Positions 22,701 through 34,700 of a DNA stretch of 64,000 nucleotides are shown here, piece by piece. Position numbers and translations under genes: made by a program. Origin of the DNA: Charina bottae (Eukaryota > Chordata > Lepidosauria > Squamata > Charinaidae). The notes beneath the pieces are model-generated. The model did not search any database. It saw only the letters and a program-made list of their open reading frames with translations, and was not told the DNA's origin. Every line of letters starts with the position of its first letter. The stretch's first letter is position 1. Location of the stretch: NCBI GenBank assembly GCA_023362775.1, contig JALMGJ010000019.1:642501-706500 (forward strand), written 5' to 3'.

Positions 22701-25700
22701 TGGCTTACGAGGCTTCGCAGCTGGAGAAGCGCCTCAGCCTGCTCTCCCACGGCGGCTGCCAGGGCAGTGGAGGTAACACCCCGGCGCGGCCTTCGCCATC
22801 CCCGGAATTAGCTAGATTGCTGCTTTACATCTAGCCCAGAGAACTGGACACCTTTGCCGCTGTGGGCCCTTCCGAGGCTGGCTGGTTCCTGCCGGGGCCA
22901 ATGGGATGGAGGTGGAATAGGCAGCGTTTCAGACGTTGGGGTATCACTTTGAGGACCCGTGTCTGCTGCCCCTTGCACGGCTGTGGCCAGGCTCCGCGTC
23001 TGAAGAGAGGGCTCTTTGCCCAGCTTCGAGAAGGGTAGTTATTGAGCCAGGAAAGGGGGGGGGGTGAGGCTTTTCTGCAAGAGTAGCCATAAGAACCACA
23101 AAGACAGCAGGGTCCGGTGGCTCCTCCACGGCTAGCAAATCTTTAAAGGGCCACCGGACTTGCTGCTGCTGCTTCTCTGGCATGGAGGGTGTGCGGGTGA
23201 GTAGAAGCGGAAAGGGGCCAGGGTCCAAAGTACGAGCAGCGAATCGCGTCTCTTCCTGCCCTTGTTCACCTCCAGGAACAGATTGGCACCGCAGGTGACT
23301 CAGTCGGCACCTCCCTGGCCTGCCAAACTCTGAACCCTGCCTGACCGGGATGACTGGGGACCCCCTCGGTTTCTGGCAGCGCTCTGCCATTTGATCATTT
23401 GTGCGTTCCTTCCACCAGGTGACGACCAAAGCCTGTCCAGTGCGTCCTCGGACACCAGCCGCTCCGACGCCAGTATCGGGAGCAGGTTGACTCTCTGGCC
23501 CGAGCAGTCGTCAGCCGGCACCTCCCAAGAGTCTCGCGGACCGGCTGCGGCAGCGGAGAAGCCGCCTCCCGACGGAGCCCGTGGGGCTGCCGGGCCGCCC
23601 CCGAGACTCCTGCGCTGTAGGCAGCTGCAAGAGATAGGCCGCCAAAGTTCCTCGGACAGCGGGATCGCGACCGGCAGTCACTCCTCTTACTCGGGAAGTT
23701 TCTCCTCCTACGCGGGGAGCCTGGACATTTGCCACGGGGATGAGTTTGGATCCCTGGCGAGCCTCTCGCCGAGTTTCCCTTCCGACCGGAGCGTGTGCAG
23801 CTGCCTGCCGGGAGAGCCCCGGAGGAGCCCTGGCCCGGAGTACCAGGTTCCCAGCTGGCTCAGACACACCTACGATACGCCCAGAAGTCTGCTTCAGGCC
23901 TCCACGAAAGGCCTGCTCGCCTCCGGCCCAGGCGTCTCCGTGCCCAAGGCCCAGGCAAGCAGAGGGGACGTGAAGCAGCTGGCGCCACCTCTGGAGGGAG
24001 AAGCTGCCTCCAAACAAAGCCAGGAAGAGGATTTGCAGGCCCTCTTCCCGCCGGGGAACACCAGCGGCCCGTTCCCAGAGACACGTCTCCGGCAGCGAGT
24101 CCAGGGGCAGGACTGTGGGGGTGCCGAGGCTGCTCCGCGCGGGTCTGTCTCCAGCAGCCCCTGTGAACTGTGCAGCGCCCCTCCTGAGACGAGGCCGGCT
24201 CTCTTCCCGCCTTGCCCCGTCTGTGGCGGGAGGCAGGTAGGTGTGTGTCTAGTGAGCAAATAAATTGTTTTAATTAGTGTCCGCTAATCAGTTACTATCT
24301 GACAAGTATTGGTTTGCAAACAAACCAGGGACATGGCTGGCATACAAGAAACTGATATTAAAATTACAAGAGGGAAATACTGTAATAGCAATGTGATCGT
24401 GAAAAAAATATTTTATCAGTATTACTCTAATTTATGTAAAGGACAAGAAACTTCCCTGGAGAAAATGGACAAATATTTAAAGAATTTTTTTTTACCGAAG
24501 ATTGCTAACTTGTTCTTTTTTATGCTGTGCATAAATTTTTTTAATAAAAAATTAATTATTAAAATTTAAAAATTTTAATAATTAAAAAAAAATTAATTAT
24601 TATTTTAAATAATTAAATATAATTTAATTAATTGTAATTATTATTTTAATAATTATAATTATTAATTTAAATTTTTTTTTATTAATTTAAAAAATTAATT
24701 AAAAAAATTATATTGAATCCTTGCAGGACAGCCTCTGCTGCAGACACGAACCAGACTCAAGTTTAGTTCTGTAGTTCTCCTTTCAATGTTCTCTTACTGA
24801 CTTCAGGAAATACTGTTTGGATTATCCTTGATATACCAGGGAAGGATTTCTAACAGAACCTGTCAGCCTCTCAGGTAGACCAGACAGGAAACACGACCAG
24901 ATGAGCTAATTCTACTTTATTGTAAGGCTACGTTAACAGAATCTTGCAAGTCTGAAAGCACCCATCTGCCACCCTCCCTTTTTACCGCCTGATCAGTTAA
25001 GGCGGGTCCTTCCTAAGTGTCTTTCTCTGCCCATTTAGCAGCTGCGGGCTCTGCCCTCTCTTATCCGACCATCCCCTAGGCAGCATCTCTCCCCCCCCCA
25101 TCTCCCAAGGTCATTCCCACGTTCCATTACACCACCCTCGAGTTGGAAGGGGCCCTTCAGCCCGTCCCTTGGGCAGAGTGCAGAGATGCCAAGTCCGATG
25201 CCCCCTCCCTGCCCTTGAAAGCATCCAAGGAAGGGGAGCCCCCCAGCTCTGTGGCTCCGGTTCCACCGTCCAACTGCTCTTACTTTCAGGAAGCTGTTGC
25301 TAACAGCCAGTTGGAATCCATCTTTCTCTAAATTAAGTAATGTCCGTCTGGCAAATATAAATTCCGGGTACGTAAGCCTTCTCTTATGTGGCTGGTGCTG
25401 GGGGAAAAATCTCTGCTGAATTTCTGTGTATTATGCAAGTGTCAGACGATGTCCGCTGAGCAATGTTAGTGCCACTGTCACAGACGGCAGCAAAGCGTAA
25501 GCTAAAAAAGAAGGCCCTCCACCTGGCCAAGGCGAACGACCCCGCCACAGGAAAAAAAAATGGATCGCGGTTTTAATGCCCGCCGTGGAGGTAAGAAAAA
25601 CGGCCTCCAAAACGCCCCTTGCTGGAATCATGGCACAAAATTCAAAACCATTACTGGATTTATAGAATCGTGCCTTCTTTCCCGTCTGCAACTATTTTAG

Positions 25701-28700
25701 AAGTAGGAGATGGAGGTGTTGCTCTGCATGTTAGCTGACGGTCTAAATCCTGGGCTGGCAGCCTGGTGCCTGGTTGTGCCAGTGCGCCCAGAACGCTCCT
25801 GTCCCCTCCTTCCCTGCAGAGGAAAGTTGGGAGGAGCTCTTGTCTCCCCACTTCCCCGGGGGGCGGGGGAGGAGGAGGAGGAGGAGGAGGATAGTGGTAG
25901 CCTCCTTTCTAGGTTCTGCTCATTGGCTGGCTGGCAAACCTTCACATGGAAGGCACACCAGAGGAGGGAGTCTTTCCCCCAGCGTCCCACCGCAAGGGCT
26001 GCCTGGAGAGTAGAGGTGGCTCTCGTAGTGGTGGAACAGGAGAAGGTGGCAGCTCCAAGTGGGGAGGGGGGCAGGGGGCGTGGCACTCGGTTCCCCTGCA
26101 TGGGGAGCAAGGCCAACTGGCTTCACTGGAGGTGGAGGTGGAATAGCTGAGTTCTGTATGAAACAGTAGGTAGACCAGTGTTTCTCAACCTCAGGAACTT
26201 TAAAATGTGTGGACTTCAGCTCCCAGAATTCCCCAGCCAGCATGAATTCTGGGAGTTGAAGTCCACACATTTTAAAGTTCCTGAGGTAGAGTAACCTCAG
26301 TGTTTCTCAACCTCAGGAACTTTAAAATGTGTGGGCTTCAACTCATCTCTCCACCCAGTGAATGGAAAGAGGATGTAGAAGTTGCTGGGAACAGAATGAA
26401 AAGAACTGCTACAGAGTGGCTGCCCGCTTGTGGAGTTAGGCTGATGGGAATTATGAAAAGGGATGCTTGATGCAATGATGACGTGAAAGAGGCTGTGGAT
26501 AAGAAAAAAGGCACATGAGTATTGCAGCAGAAATGAGGACTGAAAGCAAGATATTACGGAATGTGAACACATAGAGGAAGAAACAGTTGCAAGGGATGTT
26601 AAGATTAAAGGGGGCAAAGAAAAAGAGTGATTTTGCTGGAAATAAACAATTGTTCTGGAATCCGGGGAAGAGGGCTGAACAAGGAACCTCCAGTATTGTG
26701 AATGAAATTAGATAAAAGTGATGAAATTATTTGGTATGAAACTGAAGTGAGGGAATGTTGGAAGTAATATTTTAGAAACCTTCATGGAAAAGATACTACT
26801 GTGGCTGCAGCTTTGATGCCAGACAGGCTCAGACAGAAGACAGAGAGATGTCCTTTGTTATAGACAGAGAGTGAGATGCCCCAGCTCTTCCTCTGTTGGA
26901 AATAGGGGCAAAAAGGTTGGCACTTTTAAAGAGAGAGGCAACGTTCACAGGAAGCTGCAGATTGAGGTTCTGGAAAGCCGAGGAGGGCCCAACGTCTGTC
27001 TGTCTGTCGCCCCCCACCAGCCACAGACTACACTTCCAGGCTCACTCGCTGGATCGTCACCTTGTTGTGGTGAGTGGGCTTGTGTGTTCCCAATGAACCC
27101 TGTGAGCGAAGCCGTCGGGAGTCATGTACTCCTGGCAGGGTCACCCATGGCGGTAAGGTCCAGGGGGAGGAACCAGACAAAGAACGATCCAAGAAAGTCC
27201 TCAACGGCAGAACAGGCGGAAGATAACAAGGTGTATTGTTACAACGGCTGCGAAGGCGGATGAAGGCTGCAGCAGACAAAAGGTCACCAATCGTCATGGT
27301 ATCCATGCCATTGGATTAGAACCTTTTTCTGTGAAGGTTTTGTGCTGATCGTTGTGCACCGATCTCCACACATAAAACAAATTCACGCACAGGCGTCTTC
27401 CAACCACACCAAACCCAAAACAACCAAAAGTCCCATGGCGACTGATGAATGGCAACGGGGGCAGGACTGTGAAATCCGGAAGCTCCTAGTCATGGACCAG
27501 CACATGGGCGGTGGATACGGATTCAGTCGCCCTGACTCAAGGATCGAGGCAGTTGAGTAGTTCGGCAGCTGTATCCACGACTGAGCAGCCCTATTTAGGA
27601 TCCACTCTGCTCACCCCATATGGGGAGGGGGCTAGAAAAGGTGCCCTAAACATAGTCTGCCTCATTTTCTCCCTGACTGGATTACCGCGACCAGTGGGGT
27701 CACCATCTAGCGGTCGTAAAAAACACATGAATTTTGGAACATGGAATATACGGACACTGCAAGACAATATGGATAGTGAACGACCTGAACGTAGGACTGC
27801 CATTATTGCAAGGGAGCTGAGACGTTTTAATATTGATATAGCAGCACTCCAAGAAACTCGAAGAGCAGGAGAAGGACAGTTGAAGGAAGAAAAAGGAGGT
27901 TATACCTTCTTTTGGAAAGGACTGCCTGAACAAGAACGACGAATACATGGGGTAGGCTTTGCTATCAAAAACGACATTGTGAAGCTCTTGTCAGAAGTTC
28001 CCACTGGGATTAACGAACGACTCTCAACTCTGCGAATAAAACTCGCCAAAAACCAACAGGCAACTATCCTAAGTGCTTACGCACCAACACTAGATGCAGA
28101 TGAGGATATCAAGGAAAAATTTTATACCCAGCTGGACACCATCTTATCAGAGATACCAAAGGAGGATAAAATTATCCTCCTGGGCGATTTCAATGCAAGA
28201 GTTGGGCGTGATTTTGATTTGTGGCCAGGGATCATTGGGAAAGAAGGAGTTGACAACAGCAACACAAATGGAATCTTACTTCTGACTAAATGTGCAGAGC
28301 ATAACCTTGTCATTACTAACACACTCTTTCGCCAGAAAAATAAATTTAAAACATCATGGAAGCACCCACGGTCGAAGCACTGGCATCTTTTAGATTATGT
28401 AATTGTCCGTGCTAGAGATCGCCGTGATGTACTTCTCACCAGAGCCATGACGAGCGCCGATGACTGCTGGACAGACCATCGATTAATTCGATCCACGATG
28501 GCCATAAAGATTGTCCCTCATCGTAGGCTCCAAGGAAGAAAACCAAGGCGTAAAATGAATACACTGGCCCTTCAAGATCCTATTAAACGAGCTTGCTTTC
28601 AATCAACTCTCAAGGAACATCTGCCTATGGAACTTCCTGAAAATGTTGAGGAACACTGGATTAAATTGAAGACTTCTATTATTTCAGCCTGTGAACAAAC

Positions 28701-31700
28701 TATCGGATACCAGACTAAGAGACATCAGGACTGGTTTGATGAGAACGATAGTGAGATTGAACATATTATTGACAAGAAAAGGAAAGCCTTCCAGATATGG
28801 CAAAAAGATATTAACTGTGCCGTTAAGAAAAAAATCTACGCCAGTGCAAAGGCAGAAGTCCAAAGAAGAACTAGAGAACTTAAGAACATATGGTGGATAA
28901 AAAAAGCCCAAGAAACCCAACATTTTGCAGATGCTCATGATGCACGGGGCTTTTTTAATGCCATAAAGGCCATCTATGGACCAACAAACCATGGTACAAA
29001 TCCCTTACGCTCAGTAGATGGTGCTAAGCTTCTAAAGGACAAAGAGTCTATTGCACTGCGCTGGAAAGAGCATTACTACAATCTCCTTAATCGTCACTCT
29101 ACTGTGGCTGATGAAGTCTTCTTGCAAATCCCGCAAAAACAAATAAGAAATGAGCTTGCAGTACCCCCTAGTTTGGAGGAAGTCAGTAAAGCCACTAAAC
29201 AAATGAAAAATAACAAAGCTAGTGGACCTGATGGGATTCCTGCTGAAGTCTTTAAAGAAGGCGGGCCTGAACTTACACAACAACTTCATAAGCTCATCGA
29301 AAAAATCTGGATGAGGGAGGAGATTCCAGCAGACTTTAGGGATGCCATAATTATCACTCTCTTTAAAAAGGGTGATAGAACAGACTGTGGAAACTATCGA
29401 GGCATCTCCCTTCTAGCCACAGCAGGCAAAATCCTGGCAAAGATCATTGCAAACCGTCTCCTATCTGTATCAGAAGACATCCTCCCTGAAACGCAAAATG
29501 GCTTCCGCCCTTCCAGGGGAACAGTGGATATGATCTTCACTGCACGACAGCTTCAAGAAAAATGCAAGGAGCAAAACCGCCCTCTGTACATGGCGTTTAT
29601 TGATCTGACTAAAGCTTTTGATACTGTAAATCGTACTGCTCTCTGGACCATCCTTCTGAAAATCGGATGCCCTGATAAATTTGTGAACATCTTGCGATTA
29701 CTCCATGACGACATGATGGCAACAATCCTGAATAACAATGGCTCTCAAAGCGATCCATTTAAAGTGGAATCCGGCGTTAAACAGGGATGTGTTATTGCTC
29801 CAACCTTATTCGCTATCTTCATCGCTATGATTATGCACCTTGTTGAAGAGAAACTTCCTACTGGTGTAGAAATTATATATCGAACAGATGGAAAGCTTTT
29901 TAATCTTAGTAGGCTGAAAGCAAAAAATAAGGTAATTGCAACTTCTGTTATAGAACTTCAATATGCTGATGATAACGTAGTCTGTGCACACTCCGAGGAA
30001 GATCTTCAAACTATCCTAAACATCTTTGCAGAAGCATATGAAAAACTCGGCCTCTCGATTAACATTAAAAAAACCAAAGTGCTTTACCAGCAAGTTCGAA
30101 CCAATCCCTCCGCAGCGCCATCAATCCAGCTTAAAGGTGTGTCACTAGAAAATGTCGATCACTTTTCTTATCTCGGCAGCCATCTATCTACAAAAGCCGA
30201 CATCGACGCTGAAATTCAGCATCGCCTGAGCTCTGCGAGTGTAGCTTTCTCCCGAATGAAGCGTAGAGTGTTTGAGGATCGGGACATTCGCAGGGAGACC
30301 AAAATGCTTGTTTACAAAGCCATTGTACTACCAACCCTTCTGTACGCCTGTGAAACATGGACCCTCTACAAACGCCACCTCCAACTTCTTGAAAGATTCC
30401 ATCAACGCTGCCTCCGAAAAATTCTGCAAATTACTTGGGAAGATAGGCGGACTAATGTTAGCGTATTAGAAGAAGCGAAAACCACCAGCATTGAAACAAT
30501 GATCATCCAACATCAACTTCGCTGGACCGGTCATGTTGTTCGAATGCCTGACCATCGTCTTCCAAAGCAGCTACTTTACTCCCAACTTAAGAATGGAAAA
30601 CGGAATATTGGTGGACAGCAAAAGAGATTCAAAGATACTCTCAAAGTTAATTTAAAAAAATGTAATATCAGCATTGAGAACTGGGAAGCCCTAACTCATG
30701 AGCGTTTCAATTGGAGGTCATCCTTTATTAATGGCGCTATGGACTTTGAAGAAACACGAGTACAGGGCGAAAAGGATAAAAGAGCTAAAAGGAAGGCACG
30801 TCAGGCAGACGCTCATCATGACCGTCTCCCACCCGGAAACCTATGCCCTCATTGTGGGAGGTTGTGCGGATCCAAAATTGGCCTTTACAGCCACTTACGG
30901 ATCCACCGTTAAAATTTTACCTTTGGAAGACAATCTTACTCGGCTACGAGTGATCGCCAATGACACTTCCAGGGAAAGGGGAAGTCCTAACAAAAGGAAG
31001 CAGGGGATCTTTGCTTCAAGGCAAATTGCTAGTTCTGTTGAAATAAGGGCACATTCCAGTCAGAATATACATTAAACTTATTCTTCCCCCCCCCCTGTAT
31101 TTTGTTAAGTTAGGTCAATGTTTTTAAAATTTCCCCATAGAAGTTGTTGAATTGTCTGTAATTTAGTCTTCAGACTGTGCTCATAATTTTTATTTTAAAA
31201 TCCTTAGAATTGAAGTTTTCTACAGATTATCCTGAAGATCTGTAATATTCTAATGGAGAAAAGTTTGTATCAGACTTATGGTCTGCTCAGAACTTTAATT
31301 TTTCTTCTGGATTTGTTTTTTAAGCAAGTGATATTATCTCTTCCAACAATGAATGGTTATATTTTAGACACTTAAACTGGATTCTTTATCATTTATATTT
31401 TCTTCTTTCTAATAAAACGTGACGTTTTCCTCCCATGACATAGGTTTATCTCCCACAAAGCCATAACCCTGTATGCTATATAGTCAGAAGTTCCATCTTT
31501 TGTATTTTTTAGCTTCTTAATAGCCAGAATAGTAGTAAGGGGTGTGAGAACCCTGTCGCTCTCATACTTGGTTTAGGGAGCAGACAACAGGTGAGGTACT
31601 CCCTGAGAGATGAACTACCAAACTGTTACTGCAAAGTAGGAGGTGGGGCCGGGAGTCACAACTTAGAGGCTTCCGGAAGAGGCAATTTCACAGAGTTATC

Positions 31701-34700
31701 AGGTTGGGACCTCTGAAGTCTTCTAATCCAAACCACTACCCAAGGCAGGAATTTCATACCATTGCAGGCAAATTGCTGCCCAGCCCTTGCTTGGGAACCT
31801 TTAGTGACTCCGGGAAGCAGTCTGTTCCACATTTTAAGGGCTCTAACAGTCAGGAAATTCCTCCTTATTCCACATTGTCTTGAATGTGAAGCTTCTACCA
31901 ACTGGCTCCTGTCCTACCCTCAGGGATTGTGAAAAAGAAATCCACACCCTCTTCCCTCTGATAGACCTTCAAGCACTGTAAGGTTGCTATCATGACTCCC
32001 ACTAGCTGTCTCTTCTTTAGGCTAGCCCTACCCAGTTCTTTTAACTATTCTTCGTAGGGTTTAGCCAGATTACCTGAGCAAGGTGTCTTCCAAACACGTT
32101 CTTCCCAGCCTTCGTAGGTGCAGCCCATCTCACGCCAGAAGCCCTTCCTTTAGGTGATGTAGGCCGTGGTCCAGGAATCGAAGTTGTCTTGATGACATCA
32201 TCCCTAGAGTAAGTGTTCATCTGCGGAATCTTCTATTCCTTTCTTGGGCCATGACTGTTGGAAGTAGGGATGAAAACACCACCTGTGCTCCAGACTTTTT
32301 TGCCTCCCTTGTACTCTCTCAGTATTCTATCTAGGCTCTTTCTGGAGGTGACATTTGTGTCCCAGAAGATATTGATGTGAAAAGGAACTAAAAAGTCTTA
32401 TGAGAATGTCAAAAAATGGGAAACTGCAAGTGTAGATTAGAAGACGGATGTGAGACTTGTTTAACACAGGTGTGAAGACTCACCTGTGCCTGACCATTGG
32501 AAGAATGCCTTTATTGTTCCCACCTACAAAGGGGAGGAGTGAATGCAAAAATGTGTGAGAATAAATAGAGTGCTTAGGAAATTGTTCACTTCTGAGCAGG
32601 GATATGTGATGTGACAAGTATGTCCTCTTGATAGTTTAATGGATAAATTATGAGTAAATGTACAAGGAACGCTTGTAATGAAGTTAGAGGTATGTAGATT
32701 GAGGATTTAAACATATGCAGATGATGCCACGTTGTTGACTTAGAGACTAAATAATTTGCAGTGCATTGATAGATTATATGAGGTAGATGTGCTTGACAGG
32801 AAAGATGGAGTGAACATTTGCAAATTATACATAAATGGCAAAAAAAAAGCACCAAGTAGATACATTTGTGTATTTTTGTAGAATGTTCACTGAAGATGGA
32901 AAAACCACAGGAGAAATGTTAAGACCTGCATATGCTGGTATAAAGGTAGTGAACAGTATGTCCTCTTTTGCAAGAAATGAAGTCTGTCACAGGTAGTGAA
33001 AATGGCCAGGTATAAGAATGTGCTTCTGCCCATTTTGTTATGAATGTCAGGAGAAACATCAAAGTCAGCGGAACGCAATGGGAATGGGCTTAAGAAGTAT
33101 GTGTAGTAAAACAAGAAGAGGAAGATCAAGAATAAAATAGGTGTAGAATAAATGTAGATTGAATTAAAAAGTGAGTGGCTGGTGCGAAAAAAACACATTG
33201 AAGTGGTTTGGTCATATAGAGAGAATGAATGAGAATGGAGTCTCAAAACCAATATATGAAGGAAGAGTGAATGGGTCAAGAGGATGGCAAAGCTGAGACG
33301 TTACTGGTTGAGGAGATCCTTAAGAAGAGAGGGGAGAAGTTTAAGGAACAAAAGTTTATATGGGCCTCCCATCTCACACAAGTGACTCCGAGCGGCATAC
33401 AAGGATTAAAAACACAAAAACCCACGGCATAGAACCCCTGGCACCCAATAATAAACAATAATCCCACTCAGAAAAAAAACACACATCAACAACTGCAGAG
33501 TTTGTCTAACCTCCTGCACCAGGTCTTCAGAGCCATACCAAAGGCTAACAGGGTTGGGCCGTCCAAATCTCCAGGGAAGACTCTGCCATTGAGAAGGCAT
33601 GACTCCGGGTCCAGCAAGTTGACATTGTTTGACAGAAGGGACCTGGAGCATGGCCTCTCTGCTAGATCTGGTGGGGTGAGCGGAAACGACGGAAGAAGAG
33701 TCGTTTGTACGAGATGGGCGGTGAAGAAACGCGACAAAGAAAGAAAGGCAGTCTCGCCCATGGCCCTGTGCCATGTAGGGTTTTATAAGTAATAACCAGC
33801 ACATGGAATTGCACCAGTTCAGCAGTGTTATATGGGTGTAAGTGAGAAACACCAAAAACGGCAGCTACCCAGTCCTCTTCAAGGGCAGCCCCGTGTAAAA
33901 CACATTATAGCAATCCAAACAGGAGGTGACTAAGTCGTGAGTTACCATGAGCAAGGCCTCCCAGCCCAGGGATGGGCACAGTTGGTGCACAAGATGAACC
34001 TGTGCAAAGATCCCCCTGGCCGTGGCTGTGAGTCCAGGAGGACCCCAGATTGTGCACCAACTCTGACTGTGGAAGTGCACCTCCATGCAGAGTTAAAAGA
34101 TGGAAGATTCCAGGAACTGAAAACCCAGAGCCACTCAAGTTTTCCCAGGGTTGAGCCGAAGCCTCTTCTCCCCCGTCCAGACCCTCACAGCCTCCAGGCA
34201 CTGAGCAAGGAAATTGACAACGTTGCCTGGTCGGCCTACGGCGGCGGAGATGTACAACTGGGTACCATCCGCATACTGATGATACCGCCCCCCATGCTGG
34301 CCGAAGACCTTGCCCAGCTGCTTCGTGTAGATGTTAAATAGGAGCAGGGGGAGGGGGGAGCCCTAAGGTGCCCCACAAGCAGGGGCCTCAGGCTAATCCC
34401 CTCCCCCCAACACCGACTGGGACTGGCCCTGGAGAAAGGAGGAGGACCGCCGTAACGCCATGCCTCCCACTCCTAATCCCCTGAGCTGGCCCAGAGGGCT
34501 ACCATGATCAACGGTATCAAAAGCTGCTGAGAGATCAAGGATGGCCAGGATGGATGCACTATCTCCATCCTGGGCCCGCCAGAGGTCCTCGACAAGTGTG
34601 ATCGATGCTATCGTGGTACTATAACCAGGCCTGAATCCTGACTGGAAAATGTCCAGATAATCTCTTCTTCCAGGGCTCTCCGGAGCTGCAAGCCAATCAC

